DNA from: Trichobilharzia szidati
Lineage: Eukaryota > Platyhelminthes > Trematoda > Strigeidida > Schistosomatidae
DNA: 64,000 bases
Assembly: GCA_944472155.2 (NCBI GenBank)
Contig: OX235271.1
Coordinates: 98,965,256-99,029,255, forward strand
Direction: 5' to 3'
Shown: positions 1 through 13,141 of the stretch, one piece after another
How positions within the stretch are numbered: the stretch's first letter is position 1
How the letters are laid out: every line of letters begins with the position of its first letter
The notes under the pieces: model-generated
The model's database searches: none
The model's input: only the letters and a program-made list of their open reading frames with translations
What the model was told of the DNA's origin: nothing
Program-made: the position numbers and the translations under genes

Positions 1-500
1 AGGCTTCAGTACAATAATTTCCAATTCACACGAAATCCCCTATAAATAAGAGTCATTAAACAGTGAAAAAACGTAATTATTACATAATAGTAATATATTC
101 TCATTTTGTACATGAGGGACGCCAGTTTACAGGCGTCATCAATATGATAAATTATATATGTGATTAGTGTGTCACGCATGATTAATTCCTCGCAAAGTTT
201 AATATATTCTTGAATAAAATCTAGTGGATAGTTATTCATTAGTAGTGATGTCCTCATCTGTTTGACTCCAGTGCTTAGATTTCCTGAATTACCAGTTGTG
301 CACTTGGTTCGATTATATTAGTTTTATTCCCCTGGGTTCTAAAAAGAACACACGGCCTCTCCAACACATCTCCATTTGTTCTGTTTCAGAATGTCCTCTT
401 CAGCCGGGTCCACGATTGTCCATAATCTCTCATCTCCCTAAACTCGCACGACCGCCTCCATGTCAACCCCGTACTGAAGACTAACTCGTCGTTTTCCACT

Positions 501-541
501 CTCTCCCGTTGATGGTGATTGGTGCTGGTTGTTGTTGCTAC
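501..541 (-). repeat. Fragment of second LINE lineage (LINE-B)
   Basis: The reverse complement matches the CAACAACAACCAGCACC stretch and following bases at 44888-44926, inside a longer LINE-B copy. Only about 40 bp are recognisable. Confidence 0.5.
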
Positions 542-545
542 TTCT

Positions 546-2047
546 GCTTTTGGTTTGTTATCTTAATCACTTGGTATTGAGTGAGGCTTGTTTTCAGCCA
601 TTGGGCAGATGTAGGCAAGCCAACAACGTATTATTCTGTAGCGGAGGGTAGTTTCAAAGGCATGTAGACAATTTAAACTTGATTTCCCCCTCAATAAACC
701 TCTCTTTGTTCTGCTACTCTTTGATCTTCTCCTCTCCTCTTCACACACCGCGTGGAACTGTTGTGCGTGATAATCCTTGGTTTCGACGCTGCACCGAGCT
801 CGTGTTTGCATTTTAATAGTAATAGCAAGGGAATATCATACTGACTTACCTTATGACTTAGTAATGAGACATGAGCAGAAAACAACGTCCTTGAAGAACT
901 GGCTGCTTTCTGAGAGTTATGTTATACTTTTACTTACCGATTTACGTCAGGGAGTACTCGGTAATCCTGCATTATTTTTTGCAGCTCAGTAGACCAATTG
1001 GGCGTACACAGCAATTTGATGACCACTTTGGTTGGGTGTCCACTTTATTATAACTCTCGAAAGTATTCCGGCTAAAGTAAATTAGTTGGCTAAACGAAAA
1101 GTCTTTATCCTTTGTAAGTGTCACTAACTAATTTAGAGCACAGGAGAATGCCAGAAGAAAGAGGCAACGCTCATCATCACTGCTTGTCTGGTTTTTTGAC
1201 AGTATTGAAGAGCCGGTTTATCAGTCACGTCTGAGATTTGCCACCTACTGAGGAAGTTTCAAATGGACTTCCTTTTCGCCCACGAAGAATCTTGGAATTC
1301 GGTAGGTGAACAGTCAATGATAGATATTGTCGTATTATATTTTTGTTATTAATATTTCGTCCTCTCATCGCCCTGGATTCCCTTAGGGTGTCTTTCAAAC
1401 GCTGCGCAAAAGTCGCAACAAATGCGCGTTCTAAACTGAAAATGCGATAAAATTCAAGTGCATCTTTACAATTTCTCGTTTAATTTTTCCCCTCAGACAC
1501 CATCCGGTTTCTCTTGGTTTTAACACCATCAGAAATCAAGCATAATTTCACAAAACCAATAATTTTAAATGAGTGTGTTATGCTGAAAGTAACGAAGAAC
1601 TCCAGTATGTTTACATGCTGAACAACCCGCCGACATGTTTAAAATTCCGGACTATAATTGACCAGGAATGCATTTATGCATAGTAGTTAAACGTGGTTGT
1701 GAGAAAGAAGACCAGAATTGATCTAGCCATAAGGGAACATAGAAGAAAACAGCGAAAGTTTCAAATACCATAGTTGAATAATCCAGGTGTGAGTTCACAG
1801 TGAACAGTTTGAATGTGTTGTTTTCGCGGAACTAAATCGGTGATAGTATTTCAGGGGTGGCAAGTTGTCACACGTAGAAGTCGTAAAAGAAGTTATTAAT
1901 ATGCAGCTCAGTGTCTTCTCATGAAAATGAACGGGAATGATTCTGTTAACAAATCTTATATAACAGACGGATAGAATCCCTATTGCAGACAAATCAGACG
2001 CAGAATGAGCCATTACTGTTAGCCTTAGAATATAAAAATATTTGCTC
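546..2047. other. Non-coding stretch, nothing recognised
   Basis: Short ORFs on both strands lack splice context, family motifs or consistent composition. I see no RNA gene or named repeat here. It may hold 5' exons or regulatory sequence of the large gene starting near 6.9 kb, but nothing in the sequence shows it. Confidence 0.4.
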
Positions 2048-2170
2048 AAACTAGGACGAAACAGCTGTCCAGTACTCCCAGGTTTTCCAGTGGTTCTCTA
2101 ACTGATGTCAGCTCATGATGAAATCCTCCATGCAATTAAACAAAACCCCTACCAAGCCAATACTTGAAAA
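2048..2170 (+). repeat. 5'-truncated hammerhead SINE (SINE-H) 3' part
   Basis: The sequence begins inside the ribozyme (AAACTAGGACGAAACAGCTG) and runs through the 3' tail seen in the 34.8-37.2 kb array, ending at CAATACTT. The tRNA-like head, the 5' strand of stem I and the CTGAAGA core are missing, so no ribozyme can form. Confidence 0.85.
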
Positions 2171-2309
2171 ACACTTGCTAGAACTTAGTAGGTATCGTCG
2201 ACGTTATGGACAAAAAATCGAACGCAAACAGCAATTAAAAGAGAAATATTGGTTGAGGATGCCACTTACATCTTTAAAATGGTTTTCTGTAGACTTATTT
2301 TCATCTGAG
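2164..2309 (+). CDS. Candidate orphan exon, unknown product
   Basis: An open frame downstream of the SINE fragment encodes a strongly basic, coiled-coil-like segment (RYRRRYGQKIERKQQLKEKYW region). It ends at a good donor (GAG then GTATGT at 2310), in phase 0. No convincing polypyrimidine acceptor precedes it. It cannot splice directly to the acceptor at 6902, because phase 0 would reach a stop within a few codons. It could be a 5' exon of the large gene through an intermediate exon, or chance. Confidence 0.22.
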
Positions 2310-3959
2310 GTATGTCAAGTTAGCATCTTACATAGATATATCAACAGAGAGCTTCAGTGGCTTCCATTTGCATCATGGGTAGAGGTAGGGAAGTTCCAGC
2401 GAGCTTGGCAGAATAGCTACGGAATTTTAGTGGTTTAGTCGTGACCCATACCAACTCTTCCATATGACAAAAATTTAGGTGGAAACTTAAACTTATCCAC
2501 CACTGACTGTTAATAATCTTTTGGAGAATTGAAGTCAGCGGCTATGGAGGAAGTCACTGTTTATTCCAAATGTGACCATTCGTTCAATCCCAAAGCTACG
2601 ATTTCGAAGAAGTCTTAATGTTAATTAAAAAACAGTACTGCATTCGGCATAAACAGATCCAGACTGTTTGATAATTTCACAGTGTGTTTTAGCCGCTTTC
2701 CTGTTAATGGTAAATACCTGATAAATCCACTTGAAATGTCAGGGGTTGGATTACTGATGTACATATGATTTATGGTTCATAATCAAAATGAAAAGTTGTA
2801 TTCCTGGAACTTACATAATTACTATCATCTGTTCATTAAATTTCGCGGAAATGTTACGTATTTCAGAAATATTAATAAATTTGTCATCAGTTTACCGGGG
2901 TAGCGTGATAACTGAGAAAACTTATCCATGTTGTTTTAGTGAATCTTTCATTTACCTATGGCTTCTTTTCAAATGTTAGGCGCACTTTGGCTTTTTTATA
3001 CCTACATTGTACCCAAATAATGAAATGGTGTAACTTGGGGAAGCAAATATGCTCTCCAGTAAGTATTGGCTTTTATATCTTATACTGTTATTCATATTTT
3101 TCCGTGTCATTAGTCTGTTTGTGGTTACTTCGCCGTTACCTCTCGTGTTTAACATGTAGATAAAAACATTCAGGTATGGCAGTGCGAGATTAATATTATG
3201 TCAGTCACATATAGTTGCTTAATTGTATTGTGTTTAATCTTTTTTCGTTGTATTCTGAGCGTGGTAGGCTGTGTATTGGTATTTTATTTCCTCCGGTTTT
3301 GTAGCTCCTAGAGCTTCGGACTTGAGTGTTTATAGTCTAATAACCATCCATTGCATGTATTAGATGGTTATGATTCACTATTGCTGGTGCACACTACATA
3401 TCTGCTATCTATTTTGTTTTATTTTTCATTATATTGTTGTTAAAATGACACGTAGTTCTTATAGTATAGAGAGTAAGTTAGTATATATTTGAGTTGCAAT
3501 GTACGTAGTTGGGATTGTAAATACGTTCCTTGGTGTTATCTGCATCTACTGGGAAATCAACACTGGTAGTTGCGCATCGGAATTGGAACCTTGGTATCTC
3601 GATATATGCATATCCTGTGTGACAGGTATATTCATAGTTGTAGAAAGCATATCCTGTAAAAGCGAAGCAGCTGGTACAGTAATGGGTCACTTTTCGAGTC
3701 AGATCTTAGGAGGACAAGGGCTAGTTGCATATATATATAAGTGGTGTTCATCTGAATTTCACCGATATTTGAACAACACAGTTCTTGACTACTGTTATAG
3801 GCTTACGATATACTTCAGTAATCAGTCTGACTTTAGCAACAAAAACATTACTACAACGTACTGTTTATATTTCCATTTGTTCATATTCATGTAAACTGAC
3901 TTGAAAAGTAAGTTTATTATCTGACTTTTCGAAATGTACTGCCTGAATATGTCATGGTT
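2310..3959. other. Non-coding AT-rich stretch
   Basis: ORFs of 60-130 codons occur, the longest at 3499-3894 (+). They are cysteine/isoleucine/tyrosine-rich translations typical of AT-rich non-coding DNA. No gene or named repeat was identified. Confidence 0.4.
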
Positions 3960-4185
3960 TTGAGGTAAATGGCATCTAACAGCACTCGTATTATCATTGC
4001 CTGCTCACTTTTACTGTATCTGCATCTTGTGTTGTCTGTTTTTGTTAGATTCTCATTCTTGGCCAAAACCTTAGGGTCTGTTGCTTCCAGGTGTCCTAAG
4101 TGTCCTATTTATGTGTGCTATTTGGAACGTGGCAACTCGAACTGCTGCACTTCGGTGCTAAGTTCTGTCTGACAGACAAACCGAT
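3960..4185 (+). repeat. LINE-A 3' UTR fragment
   Basis: It resembles the 3' end of the LINE at 31550-31742. Both share the TGTGTGCTA...GGAACGTGGC region, the GCTAAGTTCT segment and a terminal CAGACA tract. No reverse-transcriptase codons remain. Confidence 0.6.
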
Positions 4186-4529
4186 ATCTTGACACTTGTT
4201 CCCCTCACACTTACCGGTTATAACTTTCTCTGATTCACATGAGAAAGTCTACAACCACAGTCAATACTTCCTGAGGACTCCAGTCGGACGGCGTACACCT
4301 ATCTTCATTGCTGTAATCATCAGTTGGGTTTCATAGATTGGTATCATTGTTTGTCATGACTACTAAATTTCCCAGCGTAATCTTGGTTCATTTGACACTA
4401 CTTGCTAATCTCATTATTACTATTTCATTCCATGGAGGCACTTAGAAGCAGTTAATCTCTTAGTATCTTATGCTGGTAACGACCTTAAAGTAGGGCGGAG
4501 CGAACTGCTGCACTGCACGCACGTTTTTT

Positions 4530-5160
4530 CTTGGATAGCCGGACATCATGCCGGTACCAAATATGATGTAGATTGACAAATGACAAACGAGGTTCTTGTG
4601 TTTGTGCTTAGATTTGTCAGCAATCAGTCCATTAAAGTTAGTACAACTTTCAAAATAATGAAGTGATTACCATGTTCAACTATGCCCCTTTCATTAAATT
4701 AGAAATCTATGGGGATCTGTACTGCGACCCAGTCTTGCATTTGACAGGGTCAAGTAGCTTGTCAGTCACTTGGATTTGCTGAAAGTCTTCACAAGCCTAC
4801 ATTCTGTAAGCCTCTTCATCGTAAAGGACATTATCATCTGCGTACTCTAGATCAACGAGGCTTTTTGCTGCCATTAAGTTAATACATCCTTGAAGCATTT
4901 CAGTCAACCGGGATAACATTCATAAGTATATCTGTAACGCAATTGAACAAGTATAGTGGCACTAAGCATCCGTAATAGACAGCACCGCTTGTTGTCACGT
5001 CGGGTGATTTCTTTTGTTAAACTTCTACTCAACCACGAGTTCAATTAAATTATATTGATTAGCATAATATACTTTTCCAGAACTTCCTTCACAGCCATGC
5101 AATACCTATACCTCTTTTCTCTTCAGGTCAATAAATATGACAATTGTCAGGGAGTGATGT
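4530..5160 (-). mobile_element. Highly degraded LINE-A reverse-transcriptase copy
   Basis: Read on the minus strand, blocks align with the LINE-A copy at 52.9-53.5 kb. Matching parts are the segment around the YADD motif (ATTATCATCTGCGTACTCTAG on plus), the DVRQGC region, and, at the 5' end, the segment just before FLDLK (GGTCAATAAATATGACAATTG). Stops and indels break every frame. Confidence 0.65.
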
Positions 5161-6640
5161 CTCCTATTTTTAGAACCTGTCGAAAGACAAAGACATGGTC
5201 AACACATTATCCTCTACCCCTTTAGCTTGTCTGGTTATCTATGGTTTGGTTTTGTCAAGCTATACAGATTCTTCGTAAAAGTACGAAATCAAGGGATACC
5301 ATGATAAACTGATTTCCTTGTGATTATCACTGAAAAATTTGTTCCTTCCGTATAAATTAGGATTATAAAGTTCCATACTTCACAAAGGACATTTCACTTC
5401 CAATGGACTCTTACAACCCATCTTTGATGAATCTGAATAACTGATGAGTATTACCTGTGATAGCAGCTATCAATAGAACTATCTGTTAATGTTAATCTGC
5501 ATACAGAATTCCAACGAGTTGTTCCGAATCAATTCTCAATCTGTCACTTCGACAAATGTCTCAGAGACTGGGTGGCATTGGCATTGGGTTTTATCGGTGT
5601 CTGTGTCTCACTGGAATTTAGAATGGAGACCCCGTCATCCGACTGCATCGTCATTAACAGTCGTTTGTGGTGTTAAGACAATGGTATATTAGAATAAAAA
5701 TTAACTGACCAGAAAAGTGTAGTTTTCTCGGCTCGGCATGCACCAATGGATTGCAGCTCTAATACAACTAAGGAACAGTTCTATCGTCGATTAAGTGAAC
5801 TCAGGCGGGCTAGGCAGGTACTGCTTTGCTAATGGGGAGGTCGTTTAGGCTACCGTTACAAACTGGATGGTTGCAGGTCAGATAACCCATACCAACTGCT
5901 TCTTTGGAGTGTATAATTCATTATAACCAGCAGCAACTTACAGCACAACTGTCGCCAGTGCTCAACCTGGCTTCCTCACCTTGCCATCTAAACGTAGGCT
6001 CTGGTTAAACACACTGACATAAGCTACAAAAGCGTGGGTATCTATAGGACTGCCAGTTATGGAGTAATCTAGTTTAATCATGTTTCAGTGTGTCCCAGAC
6101 ACACATAACCTAACAACCGAAAGTTGGCTTAATGAGTGGCAAGACACATTTAGAAGCCTGAGTAGTGCTCGAGTGCACTTAATATTAATCTTACAACTTC
6201 ACCCACGTATGCCGAACATTATATATCTGACCAGATATAGCTCAACTTATCACTTTTCTATTCTTAACTGTGACGATTTTGACTGTCTATTACGGACTCT
6301 GAATTGGGTTGAACTCATTCTTCTCCGGGTTGTGGTAATTAGAAAGAATTGTAACTATCACAAAGTGTTCATCATCGATTAGTATATTATATACCCCACT
6401 GAGACGCCTCCCAAATTTTTTATAAGCGCATAATCGTGGCTAACTTTTCAACACAATATCCAGAAACTATGCGTGCATACTTTCTTTTGTTGGCTCTGTA
6501 TTTTAAGTTCGATTACTATGCAGGCATTATATGTGAAGCAACCGAGTTGGAATCCAAGGTTTTCAAGTAAGGGTGGTTAAATGTATGAGCATTTCATCAT
6601 TCCTAAGATTGAGATCTTTTAACAATGTAGCTATTACTGA
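5161..6640. other. Non-coding stretch upstream of the large gene
   Basis: No supported coding exon or repeat was found. The 100-codon ORF at 6080-6382 has no family features. Promoter or 5' UTR exons of the gene at 6930 may lie here. Confidence 0.35.
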
Positions 6641-6659
6641 AATAATTTGAGCGCCGAAG

Positions 6660-6748
6660 AAGCTGTGGTTTACACAGCGAAACGTTCAGAAAAATCTTGT
6701 TTTGATTTTCTTAACACGCTGGGATTAATTTAAATAATTTATAATGAA
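6660..6748 (+). repeat. Interspersed repeat shared with 29.2 kb
   Basis: The segment containing ACACAGCGAAA, CAGAAAAATCTTGTTTTGAT and AACACGCTGGG recurs with few changes at 29206-29282, where it follows a tRNA-derived SINE. It may be a tail module of that family. Confidence 0.6.
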
Positions 6749-6929
6749 TGTAGCTATTACTTCGATTTAGATATAAGTTTTTGAAGTAAGTGGTTTCATA
6801 TAGCCTGCTGCTAAGCTACAAATGTGATATTTTTTTCCATATCATATATTATAAAGTATTGTCGTCTGCTCCATAATTACTGTACTTAATACCTACTTTA
6901 GGTCGAAAAACCTTGTGTCCGATGAAATA

Positions 6930-9900
6930 ATGAACGAAAATCCAGTTGTTATTTGTGCGCCCAGTTCGTGTACAACTGTTTCAAACGCAAATTGCGGTCC
7001 ATCATTTGAGGCATCTATTTGCCATTCAGGTATTTCATCAGTTGCTGTTCCGATTGGATCTGGTTTCTCCTCAAGTGTTTTATGTTCTTCTGCTGTATCC
7101 AATGCTTCAAATGCTTCGTCCATCTTATCAGCTTCTTCCTTGGGATCTCTGCAAGGTTCTACTAACAACTTGAATTTTGGTTTATCCTCATCTAGTCAAA
7201 ATAATCCAATAATTTTGCCAGCATCTTCATCGTCATTGCTAGTTAGTCCTTCAAATAATGCAACTCCTGGGATTCGGTCGGTTCCTGCAATTACTAGTAC
7301 GTCTCTCGTTGTAAATAACCTGGAGAAGTCAAGCTTGAATATTCCTATGACATGTCAGAATGAGTTTCCAAATGCCAACATAACAAATTCTAGCTTCCCA
7401 TATGGGTCTGTTTTACCTTTGGAATCATCCGCAGTTTGTCAAAACCCTAGTTTTGTGAATATTCCAAACCAGATAACCAGTAGTTCAATGGAAATTATTC
7501 ATCCGACACAACAAAATCTGTCGTCTTCCATGTCGGTATCTACATCGATTTCATTACCTTTGCCACCTAGCATCTTAAACTGCAATCCGTCGCATTCAGA
7601 AAATATTATGAATTTTGATACAGATTCCAGTGCTCGTTCACTTCCAAATCCGACATTACCACCTTACTTTCCTTTGAATTTAATGCCTATTAGTGCTAAT
7701 GGTGACTTCCCCACGTCACAAATAAATTTCCCGGGATTACCACCTGTTTTGCTTCAGGTTCTGCCACTACCTGGTGTTAAAATGGGGGAGAACTACACAA
7801 TAAATGTTCCCACCCAGTTAATTTGGGACGGTATATCTAGCGCACTAGCTAGCGGTGGTACCGTCAATGGAGGACCTATCATCTTGTCTATTACACCTAC
7901 ACCTTTGCCATCCCATTCAGTTTCTTCTATGACAACGCCTGTTTCATCTTATACCACAGCAAACCAAATGTCTACAACTTCTGTAGCTTTATGTGGTTCA
8001 TCCAGTGGTTTTATCAATCCCAGTCTACCTCAGGTTGGAATTCCTGCCTCAACAGTTATTCCGTATTCAAGTGTTTCTATCACAACTTCAACTGCCACGG
8101 TGACCACTACAGGAGTTGTGAATACTAAAGTACCTGGGTTGATAGTGAATCCTATGCTTTCAAATCCTGTAAGTAACGCCGGAGGACCTAAACGAATGAG
8201 AGCTATTGCACCCAAGCCGTTAAATGTGAGTGCCGTTGGAACCTTGGGAATTAGAGCTACATCAGCTTTAACTACCATGTCAAAAAGTGGATCAAAGCGT
8301 CATGGTTTGGTTACTCCAATTTCTGGTGTAAATGGAGTCATACCTACCTGTGCTTCTTTGCAAGTTAGCCATGCGAGTATTTCCAATTTAGGAATGGTAA
8401 ATACAGTGGCAACATCTTCGAAGTTGTTGCATTCACAACCCAAAAAAGTTTCGTTACCTTTAGTTAGTGTGAGTTCCACACTTGTGCGGTCAGGTCGTGG
8501 CAGACGTCGTGGTGGTGTTGGACAGCAGCCTGTTTCTACTACCTTTGTTACGAGTGCACATGCATCTCCCATATGTATAACAAATTCTATCAATTCAGCG
8601 ATGGGTTTAAGTACTGACACCAGTAATGTATGTTCAATGCAACCTCCTCTGTCCTTACCGTTAAGTAGTCCATCTGCAGTGCCCTCGTTCTTCGGCACAC
8701 AACCGCTTCTGGTACCATCAACAACTAATCCGCATATTCCTGGATCAGTTTTACCATCTGGACCCATTCAACCCACTTTACTTTTTGGAAATTCCTTACC
8801 TAATGCACCATCAGTTACAATGCCGAATGGTATGGCTCCTTTTCTGTTTCAACAAAGCCTCCCCATATCCAACAGTTGCTCACAGTTTTCAAATTCTGTG
8901 TTTAGTCCTGCTACATGTACTATTTCCATATCACCGTCTACATCATGCCCATTAGCGGTTGTTCGGTCTCTTCCATCTGTTACCTCTGCAACTATATTCG
9001 CCACCAATAGTGCCCCGACGATGGCATCTATCGATCCTACTACGGGGCTTGTGACTTATTATCCATCATCTTGCATTTCTATGAATAATCCGTATGCATC
9101 CGTTATGACATCTTCCACTGACTCACCATCAATTAGTATTCCGACTGTATGTTCTCAACCTAATCATACTCTGGGTCTCCAACCTTCCTCTCAGTCGGCA
9201 CCGGTCATGTATCCTATTCAGACTCAACAGCTTCTTCCCAATCAACTTGTTCCGACTATTTTTCCCAATCTACCTACTGACGTAAGCAACATGAGTAATT
9301 TTGCTGAACATACAGCGTTTCTACAATCTTTCACTCCGGGTTTAATAGATACTTCTTGCATATCTTCTAACGAACAAATGTCTTCAGAATCTACGATTAT
9401 TCAGAGTCAAATGACCTGTCAAAATGCTTTCTTTACATCAAACGGCAATTACAGCAGTAATAATCCCAGTGGAAATATATCGATTTTCTCGTCACTACCT
9501 GTATCAACAATGAGTGGACTACCTAGTGTAGACGTTACTACAAGCACATGTGAAACAAATGGACCGGTAGAAGATGAGACTTGTTTAGCCAAAGATGATC
9601 TTATCAGTCTTGCATGGCATCTTACGCAAATGGAAGATGGTTTTGCGACAAATGATAAGCAGAATGCAGATGCTTTAATTGGACAAACAGAAGATGAAAA
9701 TAACGTAATGTTCGAGGATTTTCTTCAAGCTTACTCGCAGAATACCACAGGCTTTAACTTCAGCTCAGATTTGAACTGCCAAACACAAGGCTTAGATCCA
9801 TCTTCTGGTGACCCTAATTCAAGTACTATGGACAAAGATGTGATTGTTTTAGATAGTGAACCTGAATATACTACTAGTTACGAAAACACGGATGGTGATA

Positions 9901-12652
9901 CCCAGTTAACATGCACGAATGAAGAAAGCACTGGTAATGCTGATATTGACGCCCTATTGGCAGCAGCTGCTATGGTTGGTGCTGCAAGTGGAGTTGGAGA
10001 TGCTCAGTCAGCTGTTGCCGTCCCATTACCATCTTCTTCGTTAGCTTCAGTAAGTCACCAAACTGCGTTAGATTCTGATTGTAACTCCTCTCCCCATGCT
10101 ACCCATAAAAATGATGACGTTGGTGATTGTGTACACTTAACTTTCGCTAGTCCTCTGATACCAGCCCACTCTTCTAGTTGCAAATTCTCACCTCTCCTTG
10201 TACCTAATAATGCTGAAGACTCAGTTGATAACTTGAAGGAACCAAAGCCGGATGGATTAATTCCAAGTGACTTATTTGATGACTTTTCAAAAACAGAAGT
10301 AAATGAGCAGTTTCCAAATGAAGTAGATGGTTCAGTACATGAATTTGACGATGGTTATGAACCCACTAGTTTGGCTGCAGTTCTCGGTTGTAATGCTCAA
10401 GATGCTGCAGACTTGGAATCAGTTTTAGGCCAGGAAGCTCCGGACCTGTCAGAAGGCGGAGGTGTTTCAGATTCTTTTCTACATTCACTCGTGGGTCCTT
10501 CTCCAACGGTGGACGATTTAAATGATGATGAAAGAGGCGGTGCAGTTGATATCTTCGATAATGATTTTCATTCTCCTCATGAATCAAAACCTGATACAGA
10601 GAACGATTTGAATTTTCATTCAGTGCATGATTTTCCTACTGATATCGATTGCGAAATGGTTAGTGATGTAACTGACACCTTGCCTGTTTCAAAACAAGTT
10701 CGATCATTGCTTCGTGATACCAATACCATCTCAGTGTCTTCGCGCTTTGGATCACCTTCAGGCGGTAGCAAAAGCTTTAACCATTTCTTCGAGGCCACTT
10801 CACGACGTCTTAATAGATCGTGTAGATACACATCTGATATTGATGATGATTTTATTGGTGTCGACTTTTCCGATGCAGTAAATGGATGTACAACAGCGGA
10901 ACAGTTTGATGAGGCTTTGATGTTATTAGGACCTCAGCCTAATTCACCTATTAACCAGTCTGAAATGCAAAGCGAAAATACAATTCCTGTCTCAGTAACT
11001 GATTTTGTTTCTCACATTGAAGACAAGATGAAAAACAATGAGAAAGCTGTTAAAGGTGGTTTATTAAGCATTGATATCACTTGTTCGGATGTTAAAGATG
11101 TTATGGAAGACAGTATTATGACAATTCAATCTAACTCCACACCTCCACGATGCACCGTAGTACAATCTCTGGAAATCCCTATCTCAAATGAAGAATCTAA
11201 TTCACAGAGAAATTATGCTCCCTCTCCAATTAGTGAAATAGAAGAGTGTATGACAGGAAACAATTTGGATCAACGGCTGAAGGACGAAAATAAAGCCAGT
11301 TCAATTAATTCTCCGGATAAAAATGATTCAGTTTTTGTGGTAGCAATTCAAGACAGTGATTGCTCACTAGAAGTGAAGTCACAGCAAATGGAAGCTTGTG
11401 ATGATGCCACAAATATCAGTGACTTCAATCACGCAGATCAAAATTGTTCGTCACATAATGAAGCTGAGCTGCCGAAGTCCCTCCCGCCAATAACTGATGA
11501 AAGCCAAAGTCAACTAACTGATTCGAATTCGAATACATCAACTACTTCTGACATACAGAATTCTGCTGCAATGCAAAACAATGTTGTTGACTGCCGTTAT
11601 TATGAGTTTAAGAATGATCCAGTGTATAATATTCCAAAGCGTCCACAGTCAGTTAGTCCGAAAATTCTGTTTGATGTCATCCAACGTAGTGTTTCCGAAC
11701 CATGCTTTGATCCACCACCACGACCTAGAAGTCTTCCCAATTTATCTTCTGTGAATATAGAAGCGGAACAGCGTGACTATGGCCTTGAGAATACATTTAA
11801 AACATATATTTCGGACATATCGCCATTTTGCAATACTCCTCCTTTAGTAGCATGTTCTGCTGAACAATGCAAATCAAGTACTAAAAGTTCTCCGAGATCT
11901 GATCAGCATCTGTCGATCAATACAGGAGATATTGTATCAAATATTTCCATTCTTGGAGTTCTCGCTTCATCTTCTGCTCTAGTGGAAGCAGTTGCAGATT
12001 TAGGAGATGATTCAGACATTTCACCCGTCAAATCAAGTATTGAAGGATTAGCCTCCCTTGATCGCATGTTAAAAAGCTGTCAGCGTCGCAGTCAGCAGAC
12101 TTTGAAATCTACGGGGAATGCTTCTAGTAGCTCTGAAAGCGTTATGATTTCATCTTCACAAACATCCAGCCTATCTCAAACCTCAGCAATACAAACGGTA
12201 GCTGCATCTGATACTGAACATTCAAAAAATATTGATATATGCAGCTCTACATTTATAGGCTGGCAAAATACAGATGTATCTAGTCAATGTGAAGTAGATT
12301 CTGATGTTATTGTTCATGAAAGTACTTCTCTACCTGTTAGTAATGTTAATTCTGTAGCTGAAAGTTGCAGTCCTGAGAAAGAACAGATCAAAGTTACAAA
12401 TACAGCACGCTACAAACGTGGTCGCCGGAAACGCACTGGGCACAGAAAACCGAATTTGTCTTATTTGAAGAAAGGTTCAGCTAAAACTAATTCTAAATTC
12501 CATTCGAATGTATCTGAAGTAAATTCCTCCGAGAATACTACTGGAGATACAAATGAAGCAAATCAATCAGGCGACCACTCAGTCAACCCTTCTGATAATG
12601 TTTCCATCAATAACCTTCTGGAACTAGCTGCAAGACGCCCCCACTCTTTTGG
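6930..12652 (+). CDS. Large Ser/Thr-rich nuclear-type protein, exon 1 (unrecognised family)
   Basis: This 5.7-kb open exon encodes about 1,907 residues. The first in-frame ATG is at 6930 (MNENPVV). The frame stays open to 6855 without another ATG, and CTTTAG/GTCG at 6902 could be an acceptor, so an upstream exon is possible. The N-terminal two thirds are Ser/Thr/Pro/Asn/Val-rich and low in charge, with an Arg/Gly patch (GRGRRRGG) near residue 530. After about residue 880 the protein becomes acidic, with repeated Asp/Glu clusters and short Ala runs (LLAAAAMVGAAS). It ends with a basic patch (KRGRRKRTGHRKP) resembling a nuclear localisation or AT-hook-like segment. No enzyme domain, zinc finger or membrane segment is visible. 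It ends ...CCCACTCTTTTGG at donor GTGAGT (12653), splicing GG+G in frame to 13142. It looks like a disordered nuclear scaffold or transcriptional regulator, which is inference. Confidence 0.85.
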
Positions 12653-13141
12653 GTGAGTTTAACATATTTCAGTGTTTCTATTCTTTTATTATTCAGGTGA
12701 AAGAATTACAAATATCTAATTGCTTCTTTAATTTTTCAAGACTTCCACATTTAGAATTCCTCCAGCTTTAAAACTTACCTTAGTAAAATTTATTTATTCA
12801 AAAGATATTATTGTAAATGATACTGTGTAGGGGGGAAAACTAGTAAGTGATTAAGTGAAAACCGATACGTTGCTCAATGTATTCTTGGTAGCCATGCTAT
12901 CCATGCGCATAAGTGCATAAGGGTACTGTGTTTCAATGTTTCATCCAGTGTAAATCACCTCATCTTTTTAAAGCTTGTTCAATAGATTGTGGAAATACTT
13001 CTACCTGCTGTATTTGTGAGCCACACTAATAGACATCATCCTATATAACATGAGTACAATAGTGTTTCGTTTGAATTATATATATATATATATTCTATTC
13101 TATTTAATGTAAGTGCAATTTTTTTAAAATATTTTCCTCAG

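Noticed and set aside
3499..3894. 131-codon plus ORF
   Set aside because: Cys/Ile/Tyr-rich translation of AT-rich DNA, no domain, no splice context.
8300..8767. 155-codon minus ORF inside the large exon
   Set aside because: It is antisense to a long in-frame coding exon, with no splice or family features. It is a shadow of the Ser-rich reading frame.
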